Shown: positions 39,250 to 47,929 of the stretch, in pieces
Position numbering within the stretch: position 1 is the stretch's first letter
How the letters are laid out: each line of letters opens with the position of its first letter
NCBI GenBank assembly: GCA_021325025.1
Contig: JAJPHZ010000035.1
Location: 248,001 to 312,000 of the forward strand
DNA length: 64,000 nt
Direction: 5' to 3'
DNA from: Pseudomonadota bacterium
GTDB taxonomy: Bacteria > Desulfobacterota > Binatia > Binatales > Binataceae
The notes under the pieces: model-generated
What the model saw: only the letters and a program-made list of their open reading frames with translations
Database searches by the model: none
Told to the model about the DNA's origin: nothing
Program-made: the position numbers and the translations under genes

Positions 39250-39274
39250 ATCCTGCTTCGCGCAGCAATTACGG

Positions 39275-39305
39275 TTGCGGTGAGTTGCGCGCCGGCTCAC
39301 CGCAA
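39275..39305 (+). terminator. Hairpin downstream of the tandem ADH genes
   Basis: TTGCGGTGAG and CTCACCGCAA form a perfect 10-base stem around an 11-base loop, 25 bases after the ADH stop. There is no T-tract after it, so efficiency is unknown. Confidence 0.5.
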
Positions 39306-39416
39306 TCCTCAAGTCCGAAGTGCGCAGCTCGCAACAAACAGTAGAGAAAGGAGCGCCTGTACCGGTCGAGAACGGATGAAGATTTGGTAGCGCGGGACAC
39401 CGAATTTTTTAAGCTA

Positions 39417-39438
39417 GCGCGAGCAAGGCTGCTCGCGC
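39417..39438. terminator. Second hairpin between the ADH and TetR genes
   Basis: GCGCGAGCA and TGCTCGCGC pair over nine bases around the loop AGGC. It lies between the convergent ADH and TetR genes, 46 bases beyond the TetR stop. On the plus strand it is preceded, not followed, by a T-run, so it could be a bidirectional stop or a small repeat. Confidence 0.35.
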
Positions 39439-39484
39439 CTCGACGGCGGGCAGCAACGTCCGCCCCATTCTTGATGCCAGCGTC

Positions 39485-40087
39485 TCATTTGCCGCCGCTG
39501 CGAATCCCGCCGAGCAGCTTGTCGACCACTTCGCTGACCTCGCGGCGGGTGGCCTGCTCGTCGCCGGCGTGCGCGATCAACATCGCCGCCTCGTTGAGCG
39601 CGCCCAGGAGCAGCCGCGCCAGCGCGTCCACCGGCTGCGGCGCGATGATGCGCTGGGCGATGGCAGCCTGGATCAAGGCCTTGACGCCTTCGAGGTAGTA
39701 CATCGCATCCGCCTCACGGCATCCTGCCCAACCCAGGACGGCGGGCGCGTCGATCAGCAGGATTTGCTGCACGGCGCGGTCAAGGCAGGCGTCCAAAAAC
39801 GCGTGGCATCCGGCAATCAGCGCGCGCCAGGGGTCGGCCTCGCGGGCGGCGGCCGCCTTGATCGCGGCGGCCATCTTCATCTGTTCCTCGTGGAAGACGG
39901 CTTTGAACAGGTCCTGCTTGTCGCGGAAGTGATGGTAGAGCGCGCCGCGCGTGACGCGGGCGCGGCGCACCACCTCTTCGGTGGGAGTGGCGCTGTAGCC
40001 GCGCTCGGTAAAGAGCTTGCGCGCCGCACGAATCAAGGCGGCGCGGGTGGCGGCGGAGTGCTGGGCCTGGCGGCTCTTGACTGGCAT
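39485..40087 (-). CDS. TetR/AcrR family transcriptional regulator
   Basis: A 200-residue TetR-type repressor. The N-terminal helix-turn-helix is clear: 'LIRAARKLFTERGYSATPTE' and 'RARVTRGALYHHFRDKQDLF' (about residues 16-60). The C-terminal ligand-binding domain is variable and gives no clue to the inducer. It faces the tandem ADH genes end to end, so it does not share a promoter with them. Self-regulation through the AT-rich upstream region is likely. Confidence 0.92.
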   Translation of the reverse strand: MPVKSRQAQHSAATRAALIRAARKLFTERGYSATPTEEVVRRARVTRGALYHHFRDKQDLFKAVFHEEQMKMAAAIKAAAAREADPWRALIAGCHAFLDACLDRAVQQILLIDAPAVLGWAGCREADAMYYLEGVKALIQAAIAQRIIAPQPVDALARLLLGALNEAAMLIAHAGDEQATRREVSEVVDKLLGGIRSGGK

Positions 40088-40125
40088 ATCAATTGTTGGT
40101 TACATACACATTGTCTGTTTTTTGC
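40088..40125 (-). promoter_or_regulatory. AT-rich region upstream of the TetR gene
   Basis: The 38 bases before the TetR start are markedly AT-rich for this genome and include TACATACACATTGT, a sequence reminiscent of one half of TetR/AcrR operators. The symmetric half is poor. I take this as promoter plus possible autoregulatory site. Confidence 0.3.
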
Positions 40126-40220
40126 TGGCCTGGCGCGCTGGCCAGAATAGCAATGAACGGCGCATAATTCCATGCGCGAGCCCCGGCGCAGGACCGGCTG
40201 GCGTCAGGAAGGAGCCGGCT

Positions 40221-40862
40221 ATGGGTTACACTGAGAAATCCTCCTGGTTGTTGCTGCTGGCGGGTTTTGCGCTGGTGTTCGTCTGGAGCGCCTTGTCCCT
40301 GGCGCACGCCTACGAGCGAAGTCTCGCCCGCATGAACGATTCCTTTAGCCAGGGCTTGATGATCGTCGATCGTCTGGGCGCGGTGCTCGATGCGCTCGAT
40401 CGCCTCAGCACTGACGAGCAAGCCTTCCTGTCCACCGGTGAGGCCCGCTTTCAGGACGGCGTGGTGGAAAGCGCCGAAGCACTGACCATCGACATCGGAA
40501 TGCTCGATGCGCTGGCGGCCGAGGGCAAATTCCGGCGCGCCAACCTAGCCATCCTGTCGCGCTGCGTCGATCGGGCGCTGAACCTGGTGGGCGAGTCGGA
40601 CGCGGTCCGGCAGGACCACGGCGCACAAGCGGCGCTTGCCTATTTCGATTCGCGCGAGAACACGCTGGCTGAAGCAAAGTTGCGGGCCAATCAGTTGAGA
40701 AGCGAAACCGTGCGCCGCCTCTCCGACCGCGTGCGCAGCACGCGCCGTCCCAAAACGCTGCTGCATGAAGTCCTCGACAACGCTCCGGCATGCATCGCAT
40801 TGCAGCGCGGGGTGAGCGCAATTCATCTGGCCCGCAACCCGCAACCAAGCAAACTGCGGTAA
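40221..40862 (+). CDS. CHASE3-like extracytoplasmic sensor protein without output domain
   Basis: A 213-residue protein. The ATG at 40221 has GGAAGGAG upstream. One N-terminal membrane helix ('SWLLLLAGFALVFVWSALSL', about 6-28) is followed by a helical domain with 'VLDALDRLSTDEQAFLSTGE', the pattern of CHASE3 (PF05227) sensor domains. In complete sensors a second membrane helix and a kinase, cyclase or methyl-accepting region would follow. Here the chain ends after a basic segment at 'RNPQPSKLR' without either, so the protein is a stub or a degraded sensor. It converges on lutA with a five-base gap. Confidence 0.6.
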   Translation: MGYTEKSSWLLLLAGFALVFVWSALSLAHAYERSLARMNDSFSQGLMIVDRLGAVLDALDRLSTDEQAFLSTGEARFQDGVVESAEALTIDIGMLDALAAEGKFRRANLAILSRCVDRALNLVGESDAVRQDHGAQAALAYFDSRENTLAEAKLRANQLRSETVRRLSDRVRSTRRPKTLLHEVLDNAPACIALQRGVSAIHLARNPQPSKLR

Positions 40863-40867
40863 GTGGG

Positions 40868-41590
40868 TCAGCGCCTGGCGAGGATTTCCGCCAGATGGCG
40901 GGCGCGGACGCGGCTGCCGGCGCGATGCAGCCCGCCGCCCATCTGCATCAGGCACCCGCCGTCGTTGGCGACCACGAACTCGGCGCCGCTTTGCTCGATG
41001 CATCGGCACTTGTCCGCCAGCATCGCGGCCGAGATGTCGGGAAATTTCACCGAGAACAGGCCGCCAAACCCGCAACACTCGGTGCTTCTGGGCAGCTCGC
41101 AGAGCCTAAGCCCGCGCACGTTCTGCAGCAGCTTGCGCGGCGCATCCACGACCTGCAGCTCGCGCAGCAGATGGCATGAGGGATGATAAGTCACCGCATG
41201 GGGAAACGACGCGCCGACGTCGGCGACGCCCAGTACATCGACCAGGAATTCGGAAAATTCGTGCACCCAGGGAATCAGCGCACGCGCCGCTTCCAGCAGC
41301 GTCGGCTCGCCCGCCAGCAGGTCGGGATAAAACACCTTGATCATGCTCGCACAAGAACCCGAGGGCACGACCAGAGGAGTGCCGGCTTTGTGCGCGGCCA
41401 GGAAGCGGGTGGCCAGCTCGCACGCCTCACGGCGCATCCCCTCGTTGAATGCCGCCTGGCCGCAGCAAAACGCCTCCCGGCGAACGATGACCTCAAGGCC
41501 GAGGCGGCTCAGCACGGCCCTGGCTGCGGCGATTGCGCCGGGAAAGAACTCCTCGCCAAGGCAGGTCGCAAACAGCGTGACTTCGTTCAT
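40868..41590 (-). CDS. lutA: LutA-like (Fe-S)-binding protein (lactate utilisation)
   Basis: A 240-residue CCG-domain protein of the LutA/YkgE group. Two cysteine-rich CCG motifs are present: 'REAFCCGQAAFNEGMR' and 'STECCGFGGLFSVKFPD', with additional Cys in 'VPSGSCASMI' and 'YHPSCHLLRELQ'. They ligate iron-sulfur clusters in the LutABC L-lactate oxidation system, where electrons pass to quinone. It starts 11 bases after the fused LutB-LutC gene stops, so the pair forms one operon. The first Cys is at 'ATCLGEEFFPG'. Confidence 0.92.
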   Translation of the reverse strand: MNEVTLFATCLGEEFFPGAIAAARAVLSRLGLEVIVRREAFCCGQAAFNEGMRREACELATRFLAAHKAGTPLVVPSGSCASMIKVFYPDLLAGEPTLLEAARALIPWVHEFSEFLVDVLGVADVGASFPHAVTYHPSCHLLRELQVVDAPRKLLQNVRGLRLCELPRSTECCGFGGLFSVKFPDISAAMLADKCRCIEQSGAEFVVANDGGCLMQMGGGLHRAGSRVRARHLAEILARR

Positions 41591-41601
41591 CCGCTCACCG
41601 C

Positions 41602-43716
41602 TCAGCCCCCACTCTGCCAGACGATCACGATGTGCAACTGGCTGGGACCGTGGACGCCGATGACGATCCGTTTTTCGATATCAGCCGTGCGGCTGGGTCC
41701 GGTGATCATCACGATGGGATGCGCGCTTGCGGCCTGCGGTCCAACAATGCGCAGCACCGCGGCCAGGTCGGGCAGGATGCGCGCCGCGCGCAGCATCACG
41801 ATATTGATCGGCGGCAGCAGCGACAGCGAGCGCGGCCGGGCGGCATCGGCGACCATTACCAAGGTGCCGCTGGAGGCGATGCCGTAATCGGCTTCGACGA
41901 TACCGGCGTCAACCGACGCGAGGCTTTCCTTGAGCGCTGCCTGCGTTGCGCCGGGCCCGCCGACCGTGGTGATCCGGCATCCGCCGCGCGACAGACGCGC
42001 GGTGACGGCCGCCGAGTCGATGGTGATGCCTGCTCCGATCGCGGCCGAATCAGCACCGGCGTTGGACAGGATCGCGGCGATTTTTTCGACGGCCGCGGCT
42101 GCGGTGGACGCTTCGATCACACTGGCGCCGACCGCGCCGGCAGCCGCGATGAACTGCGCCCGCAGTTCATCCGCGTCCAACGTCCGGGGCGGCGGCGATG
42201 GTTCGACGTGATTGGCGCTCTCCTGCGCCGCGCCCGGAGCGAGCCCGCGGCGAATCCGCGCCATGACGGTTTCGTACCGGTCCACCGTCACGAAGCCTGA
42301 GTCGGAGTCAGCGAGGCCGGCGCCGTTGGCGGGCGGGGCGGGAAAATCGCGCACGCGTGTCCAGGCGCCGAACGGGCCGGGCATGCGGCGCAGGTATCCA
42401 TCGTGGGCGAACGGCTTTAACAGCACCGCGCCCAGCCGCCCCGCGGCTCGCACCATGCCCGGATAGCGCGCCGCCCGCGCAAACCATCGGGCGGCGGTCC
42501 GTACACGCGCGGCCGCCTGCGGCCAGGCGACTTTTTCGCCGCCCTCGGTCATCTTCCAGCGCAGATGGAGCAGGATGCGCGGGATGTCGATCTTGACCGG
42601 GCAGATTTCCCTGCACGCGCCGCACAAAGTGGATGCGAACGGCAGATGGCCTGCGGCGGCGGCGCCGAACAGCCCCGGACTGACGATCGATCCGATCGGA
42701 CCCGGATATGCCGATTTGTAGGCATGTCCGCCAATGTGACGATAGACCGGACAGACGTTCAGGCACGCGCCGCAGCGCAGGCAGTACAGCGCCTCGCGCA
42801 TCACCGGGTCGGCCAGCATCCGCGTCCGTCCGTTGTCCAGGATTACCAGGTGCATCTCGCGCGGCCCGTCAAGCTCGTTCGCGCCGCGCGGCGCGCCCAG
42901 AAAACTGGTGTAGGCGGTGAATCTCTGCCCGGTCGCGGTGCGCGCCAGTATTTCCAGGAAGTGGCTTAAGTCCTCGAATTTGGGGATTACCTTTTCGATC
43001 CCCATCACGGCGACATGGATGTCCGGCGCGGTGATGCAGAAGCGGCCGTTGCCTTCGTTCTCGACCACCACTAGGGTGCCGGTTTCGGCCACCGCGAAGT
43101 TGACCCCCGTAATTCCCATCTCCGCGTTGAGAAATTTGTCGCGCAACCGCGCGCGTGCCACCGCGGTCAGCGCCGGCGGATCGGAACTGTAGTCCATCCC
43201 GAGCTTTTCCGCGAACAGATGGCCGATGTCTTCGCTGGACAGATGAATCGCGGGTGTGATGATGTGCGAGGGCGGCTCGCGGCGCAATTGCACGATGTAC
43301 TCGCCCAGATCGGTTTCCACCGCCTCGATCCCGGCCTGCTCCAACGCCGGGTTAAGCCCGATCTCCTCGGTGGTCATCGACTTGCCTTTGACCACTCGCT
43401 TGACGCCGCCCTCCCGCGCGACCTTCAGGATGTAGTCGCGCGCGCCAGCCGCGTCGGCGGCGAAAAACACCTTGACGCCGCGCGCCTCCAGCCGCTGCCT
43501 GAGCTCGCTCAGCAACCGGTCGAGCCGCTCGATCGATTCCTCCTTGATGCGCCGCGCGAGGTCGCGTTCACTCTCGTAGGCGGCAAACTCGCGCTTCGCC
43601 GCCGCCAGATGCTCGAGATGGCGGGCGCTGGCATTGTCCAGCTTGCGGTTGAGTTCTTTGTCCGCAGCCGCCTTGCCGGCGGCCGCGTAAAAGGCCTCGG
43701 GTCCGTTGGGCAGCAT
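41602..43716 (-). CDS. lutB: Fused LutB-LutC iron-sulfur and LUD-domain protein
   Basis: A 704-residue protein, longer than LutB (about 470) or LutC (about 230) alone. The first LUD domain (about 70-295) includes 'GKSMTTEEIGLNPALEQAGI' and 'AVAETGTLVVVENEGNGR'. A ferredoxin-type region carries Cys312, 315, 318, 322 in 'CLRCGACLNVCPV' and Cys365, 368, 372 in 'CGACREICPV'. A linker of about 100 residues leads to a second LUD domain (about 480-700) with 'DYGIASSGTLVMVADAARPR' and 'IVIGVHGPSQLHIVIV', which corresponds to LutC. It should act with LutA in oxidising lactate or a related hydroxy acid. Upstream is a SirB1-like gene nine bases away. Confidence 0.93.
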   Translation of the reverse strand: MLPNGPEAFYAAAGKAAADKELNRKLDNASARHLEHLAAAKREFAAYESERDLARRIKEESIERLDRLLSELRQRLEARGVKVFFAADAAGARDYILKVAREGGVKRVVKGKSMTTEEIGLNPALEQAGIEAVETDLGEYIVQLRREPPSHIITPAIHLSSEDIGHLFAEKLGMDYSSDPPALTAVARARLRDKFLNAEMGITGVNFAVAETGTLVVVENEGNGRFCITAPDIHVAVMGIEKVIPKFEDLSHFLEILARTATGQRFTAYTSFLGAPRGANELDGPREMHLVILDNGRTRMLADPVMREALYCLRCGACLNVCPVYRHIGGHAYKSAYPGPIGSIVSPGLFGAAAAGHLPFASTLCGACREICPVKIDIPRILLHLRWKMTEGGEKVAWPQAAARVRTAARWFARAARYPGMVRAAGRLGAVLLKPFAHDGYLRRMPGPFGAWTRVRDFPAPPANGAGLADSDSGFVTVDRYETVMARIRRGLAPGAAQESANHVEPSPPPRTLDADELRAQFIAAAGAVGASVIEASTAAAAVEKIAAILSNAGADSAAIGAGITIDSAAVTARLSRGGCRITTVGGPGATQAALKESLASVDAGIVEADYGIASSGTLVMVADAARPRSLSLLPPINIVMLRAARILPDLAAVLRIVGPQAASAHPIVMITGPSRTADIEKRIVIGVHGPSQLHIVIVWQSGG

Positions 43717-43725
43717 AAGGTTTGG

Positions 43726-44553
43726 CTAGCTGATGCGCGACACCTGGCGCGACAGGCGTATCACACCCTCGCGCGCCGCCTCCGCAATGGGATGGTCGGG
43801 CGCGATCGACAGGAAGCTTTGCAGGTCGTCCAGCGCGGCCTGGAAGCATTCGAGGGTTTCATAAAGCTTGGCGCGCTCGAGCAGATCCTCAAGCGAGCGC
43901 GGGTCCAGGATCAGGATGCGGTCGAGCGCCGCGATCGCGCGCATCCAGTCCGAAGCCGCCACGTAGATATTCTTGAGGTTGCGCAGCATGCGGCTCAGGA
44001 TCTGGCGGGCGGTCGCCGCCCGCAGCATCGCCGGATGCAGTTCCACGGGCTGGCCATAGACCTGGTTGAGGCGGGCGCGCAACTGCTCCAGGTTCAGAAT
44101 CATCCCTTCGTTAAACGGGTCGATAATCAGTTCGCCGCGTTCGTCACTGGCCTTGACCAGGAAATGGCCGGGGAACGACACGCCCTCGAGCTTCATCCCG
44201 GCGCGCCGCCCGACTTCGATATAGATGACGGAGAGCGAAATCGGAATTCCCAGCTTGCGTTCCAGAACTTCATTGAGAAAGGAGTTGCGCGGGTCGCCGT
44301 AATTGTTCTGATTGCCGGCAAAGCCATGATGCTCGAACAAAAAGCGCGACAGGCTCTGCACCTGCTCCACGGTGTTGGCCGCCGCGCTGAGCCATCGCGA
44401 GGCTTCGCGCGCCAACTCCCCCAGCCGCTCCAGGCAGCGCTCGACGTCGAGCGCGGGGTACTCCTCCTTGGCGATCAGCAGTGCGCCCCGCGCCAGCGGA
44501 ATCGGCTCGCGCGCCGCCAGTGCGACAAATTCACGCCGCGCCTCCTCGTTCAT
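43726..44553 (-). CDS. SirB1/transglutaminase-like protein with TPR tail
   Basis: A 275-residue SirB1-family protein. The transglutaminase-like core shows 'QNNYGDPRNSFLNEVLERKL' and 'GIPISLSVIYIEVGRRAG'. 'GVSFPGHFLVKA' and 'LIIDPFNEG' give the His and Asp positions, but the catalytic Cys of true transglutaminases is replaced by Ser (PISLS). A short TPR-like helical tail follows. In many bacteria this family is near prfA/prmC; here it is in front of lutBC and after queG. The function is not established; a non-enzymatic or peptidase role is possible. Confidence 0.85.
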   Translation of the reverse strand: MNEEARREFVALAAREPIPLARGALLIAKEEYPALDVERCLERLGELAREASRWLSAAANTVEQVQSLSRFLFEHHGFAGNQNNYGDPRNSFLNEVLERKLGIPISLSVIYIEVGRRAGMKLEGVSFPGHFLVKASDERGELIIDPFNEGMILNLEQLRARLNQVYGQPVELHPAMLRAATARQILSRMLRNLKNIYVAASDWMRAIAALDRILILDPRSLEDLLERAKLYETLECFQAALDDLQSFLSIAPDHPIAEAAREGVIRLSRQVSRIS

Positions 44554-44617
44554 CGGATAACTGCCTCAGGCTGCACCGATTCCATGGCCCCAGCTTAGCA
44601 GGCCTTGCCGCCGGTCT

Positions 44618-45727
44618 CTACGGCACGCGCATCGAAAGCGCGGCGGCGATTTCCATCTTGACGGCGGCGTCGGCTTCAACTGCGGCGGCGTCGCGCAGGG
44701 CGCGATGTGCCTGCCTTCCGCCCAGCCGGCCCAACGCCCACGCCACGTGGGCGCGTACCAGCGGCTCGCCCTCGCGGCGCATCGCCTCGGCCAGCACCGC
44801 CACCGCGTCGGGATTGCCGGTGTTGCCCAGCGCGACCGCAACGTTGCGCAACAGCCCGCGCCGCTTGGCCCGTTTGATCGCGCTGTTGCGGAAGCGGCCG
44901 CGGAATCCTTCCTCGTCAAGCATCAGCAAGTCGGGCAGATAGGGTTCCAGTTCGGAGGGCTGGGTGCGGCCCGGCTCATTCCACGGGCAGACCTCCTGGC
45001 AGATGTCGCAGCCGAAGATCCAGTTGCCCAGATGGGGACGCAACTGCGGCGCGATCGGACCGCGCAGTTCGATGGTCAGATAGGAAATGCATCGGCGCGA
45101 TTCCATCACGTAGCCGCCCTCCAACGCGCCGGTGGGACACAGCTCCAGGCATCGGCGGCAGGTGCCGCAAAAATCGCCGTAGGCCGCGGGCGCGGCGCTG
45201 GTTTCGAGGTCAGTAAAAATTTCCGCCAAAAAGAAGTACGAGCCGTGGCTGCGGTTGAGCAGGTTGGTATTTTTGCCGAACCATCCCAACCCCGCCTCGC
45301 GCGCCCAGTCGCGCTCGAACACCGGGCCGGTATCGACGTAAAGGCGCGTCAGCGCGCCGGGCCGCATCCGCTGCAGCTCGGCGGCGACCGCGCGGGCTTG
45401 CTCCATCACACGGTCGTGATAATCGTCGGCCAGCGCATAGGATGCGATTCGTCCGCGCATCTCGCGCCGCCAGTCGAGGCGGCTGGGCGCCGGTGCCTGG
45501 TAGGGAAAGCCCAGACTGATCACCGAGCGCAGCCGCGGATCGAGCCGGCGCGGGTCCAGGCGCCGCTCGGGGTCGCGCGCCAGGTAGGCCATCTCGCCGT
45601 GGCGCCCCTGCCCCAGCCATCGCGAGTAGAACTCCTGGCGCGGCAGCCGGCGCAGCGGCGCAAATCCAACCAGAGTGAAGCCGCGTGCCCGCGCCGCAGC
45701 GGCGATTTCATCCTCAAGTCGGCCCAT
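44618..45727 (-). CDS. queG: Epoxyqueuosine reductase
   Basis: A 369-residue QueG, the cobalamin-dependent enzyme that reduces epoxyqueuosine to queuosine in tRNA. Catalytic Asp132 is in 'RLYVDTGPVFERDWA', and 'GLGWFGKNTNLL' binds the cofactor region. Two [4Fe-4S] clusters are ligated by Cys187, 190, 193, 197 and Cys213, 240, 243, 247. The C-terminal 70 residues are a HEAT-like repeat ('AHVAWALGRLGGRQAHRALR') found in full-length QueG. No other queuosine gene lies in the window. It is 64 bases upstream of the SirB1-like gene on the same strand. Confidence 0.96.
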   Translation of the reverse strand: MGRLEDEIAAAARARGFTLVGFAPLRRLPRQEFYSRWLGQGRHGEMAYLARDPERRLDPRRLDPRLRSVISLGFPYQAPAPSRLDWRREMRGRIASYALADDYHDRVMEQARAVAAELQRMRPGALTRLYVDTGPVFERDWAREAGLGWFGKNTNLLNRSHGSYFFLAEIFTDLETSAAPAAYGDFCGTCRRCLELCPTGALEGGYVMESRRCISYLTIELRGPIAPQLRPHLGNWIFGCDICQEVCPWNEPGRTQPSELEPYLPDLLMLDEEGFRGRFRNSAIKRAKRRGLLRNVAVALGNTGNPDAVAVLAEAMRREGEPLVRAHVAWALGRLGGRQAHRALRDAAAVEADAAVKMEIAAALSMRVP

Positions 45728-45843
45728 GCCAATTTCGCCCGGCTACACGGGCATTTTCAGGGGCGCTTGACTGGCTCTTTTGCGGCCAGTTACGTTTAAG
45801 GAAAGGAAACCACGGAAAAGTCCGGTCTTCCGAGGAGCCAAGC

Positions 45844-46239
45844 ATGGCAGACAACCAAGTCTCGGCTGAAGAAACAACGCGGCACGACGGCGCACAGGAC
45901 ATCCCGACACCCGCCATCAATCTTACGCCCAAGGCGGTCGAGATGGTCAAGAAGACGCGCACCAAGGAAGGCTTGGGCGAGGCCTACGGGCTGCGGGTTT
46001 CGGTGGTCGGCGGCGGATGCTCGGGGTTCCAGTATTCACTGGGCTTCGACGCCGAGGTGAAGGAAGGCGACACCGTGGTGCCGTTTGACGGCGTGCGCGT
46101 GCTGATTGACGAGGTTTCGTTGCCTTACGTCGCGGGCACCACGCTGGACTTCGTGGAAGGACTGCACGGAGCGGGCTTCAAGTTCAACAATCCGCGCGCT
46201 GCGCGTACCTGCGGCTGCGGCTCTTCTTTCAGCGTCTGA
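45844..46239 (+). CDS. erpA: A-type iron-sulfur carrier protein (ErpA/IscA-like)
   Basis: A 131-residue A-type carrier. The core starts 'INLTPKAVEMVKKTRTKEG' and keeps all three ligand cysteines: one in 'VVGGGCSGFQYSL' and two in the C-terminal 'TCGCGSSFSV'. These proteins pass [2Fe-2S] or [4Fe-4S] clusters to apoproteins. The first 25 residues are an unconserved acidic extension. GAGGAG lies before the ATG at 45844. The many Fe-S enzymes in the window (NuoB, NuoI, QueG, LutB) are plausible clients, though no direct link is shown. Confidence 0.93.
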   Translation: MADNQVSAEETTRHDGAQDIPTPAINLTPKAVEMVKKTRTKEGLGEAYGLRVSVVGGGCSGFQYSLGFDAEVKEGDTVVPFDGVRVLIDEVSLPYVAGTTLDFVEGLHGAGFKFNNPRAARTCGCGSSFSV

Positions 46240-46378
46240 GGATTCTCGCCCCAACCCTCTCCCCGGTCAGGGCGAAAGGTTTTTACCTTGCTCCGCCTGT
46301 GCCCGCGGACCGCTGCGCAGGCGCGGAAGTTCGCCTCTTGTCCTGAAGCGTGCACCATCCGCACGGGCGTGTGTATCA

Positions 46379-46933
46379 ATGTTCAACTCGCTGCGGTTTC
46401 TGCTCTCGCCCTGGCGTCTGCGCTTCATGCGCCGATACGGGCGTCCGGCGATGAGCGAATTGCGGGGGCGCATTGAGCGATTCGCCGCGCCGCAGGCACG
46501 CGCGTTCCTGACCACGCTGTTGGCGGCCAATACCGAGTTTCTGGCCGATGCTTTCTCCGCTTCGGGAGTGATGGCGCGTTTGCGCGATCGGCTTGATGCG
46601 CAATCGTTGCGCGCCTGCCTTGGCTCGATGCTGATATACTCGGTCAACCTGTTTGCGCGCGACGAGATGGCGCGCGACGGCAGCGAACTGGTCGCCTTGC
46701 TGGGCCGTACCCTGGGCGTCAGTAGCGAGGCGGTGATGCTGCGGCGCGACGCGCTGCGCAAGGCGCCGCGCAGCGAGGAATGGATGCTGTACACGTGGCT
46801 GCTCAGGGATTTGGGCGCGCCGGCCGCGAAATTCGATTCCGCGCTGGAGCAGGCGTTCGGCTTCCAGTACCTTTCCTACATCGGCCAGTATAAGAACATC
46901 CTCGAAAAGAGCGTTCCGAGCGGCGATGAATAG
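46379..46933 (+). CDS. Hypothetical helical protein
   Basis: A 184-residue Arg- and Leu-rich, mostly helical protein from the ATG at 46379. It contains 'PQARAFLTTLLAANTEFLAD' and 'SEEWMLYTWLLRDLGAPAAK'. There is no signal peptide, membrane helix or recognisable active-site motif. It lies 31 bases upstream of the FabG-like gene and probably shares its transcript. The start could be slightly different, since no strong SD is visible. I do not recognise the family. Confidence 0.65.
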   Translation: MFNSLRFLLSPWRLRFMRRYGRPAMSELRGRIERFAAPQARAFLTTLLAANTEFLADAFSASGVMARLRDRLDAQSLRACLGSMLIYSVNLFARDEMARDGSELVALLGRTLGVSSEAVMLRRDALRKAPRSEEWMLYTWLLRDLGAPAAKFDSALEQAFGFQYLSYIGQYKNILEKSVPSGDE

Positions 46934-46964
46934 CTCGGCGCGAACCGGAGGCTAACGCAAAGAG

Positions 46965-47714
46965 ATGAGTCGAGCGTTGGAAGGCAAGGGAGTCATCGTG
47001 ACCGGGGCGACCCGCGGCATCGGCCGCGCGATCGCGCTGGAGGCGGCGCGCCAGGGCGCCAACGTCGCGTTCAATTACGCCCGCAGTGCGGAGCATGCGG
47101 CTACGCTCGAAGAGGAGCTCAAGGCCTTGGGCGCCAAGGCGATGGCGTTCAAGGCCGATGTCGCCGACCTCAAGGGTGCGCGCGAGATGGTGGCCGCGGT
47201 CAAGAGCGCGTTCGGCAGGATCGACGCTCTGGTCAACAACGCCGGCATCACCCGCGACAAGCTGCTGGCGATGATGAGCGAAGAGGATTGGGCGGCGGTG
47301 ATCCAGACCAATCTGACCGGCGCGTTCAACTTTGCGCGCGCCGCCATCTTCAACATGATGAAGGCCAGGGGCGGTTCGATCCTGAACATCACGTCGGTTA
47401 GCGGACTGGTGGGGATGGCGGGCCAGGTCAATTACTCGGCTTCCAAGGCGGGACTGGTGGGGCTGACCAAGGCGCTGGCCAAGGAAGTCGGGCGCGCCGG
47501 CATCCGCGTCAACGCGCTGGCGCTGGGATTTATCGAAACAGACATGACCGCAACGCTGCCCGAACAAAATCGCAAGCAGGCGCTGGAACTGGTGCCGCTG
47601 GGCCGTTTCGGGCGGGTTGAGGAGGTCGCTCCGATCGCCGCCTTCCTGCTGTCCGACGCGGCATCCTATATCACCGGCGCGGTGATCAACGTCGACGGCG
47701 GGCTGGCGATGTGA
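46965..47714 (+). CDS. fabG: FabG-like 3-oxoacyl-ACP reductase (SDR family)
   Basis: A 249-residue classical SDR. The NADP-binding glycine motif TGATRGIG is at 13-20, NNAG at 91-94, and the catalytic Ser144, Tyr157 and Lys161 are in place ('YSASKAG'). The C-terminal 'ASYITGAVINVDGGLAM' is typical of FabG and of acetoacetyl-CoA reductases, so either fatty-acid synthesis or another 3-ketoacyl reduction is possible. No other fab gene is adjacent, which makes the exact role uncertain. Confidence 0.9.
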   Translation: MSRALEGKGVIVTGATRGIGRAIALEAARQGANVAFNYARSAEHAATLEEELKALGAKAMAFKADVADLKGAREMVAAVKSAFGRIDALVNNAGITRDKLLAMMSEEDWAAVIQTNLTGAFNFARAAIFNMMKARGGSILNITSVSGLVGMAGQVNYSASKAGLVGLTKALAKEVGRAGIRVNALALGFIETDMTATLPEQNRKQALELVPLGRFGRVEEVAPIAAFLLSDAASYITGAVINVDGGLAM

Positions 47715-47929
47715 AATCCTGACCCACGGCGCGATACGATGGGGAAGCGCTGCTGAGGCCGGCGAAAACCGAGCCAACGCATCGGTGCGAAAACCCTTGG
47801 TGGACGTGCGTTTTCACCATCGCTTCGATTTCGCGGCGTGATTGTGGAACGGTGTCGTCCGATCTGCGAACAACCGCGCCTATCGCGCTTGAAAGCGCAC
47901 CGCCGCGCCACCATAATTTGATCGTGGCC

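Noticed and set aside
46965..47714. PhaB acetoacetyl-CoA reductase
   Set aside because: FabG and PhaB cannot be separated on motifs alone and no PHA genes are nearby; the broader FabG-like call is kept.
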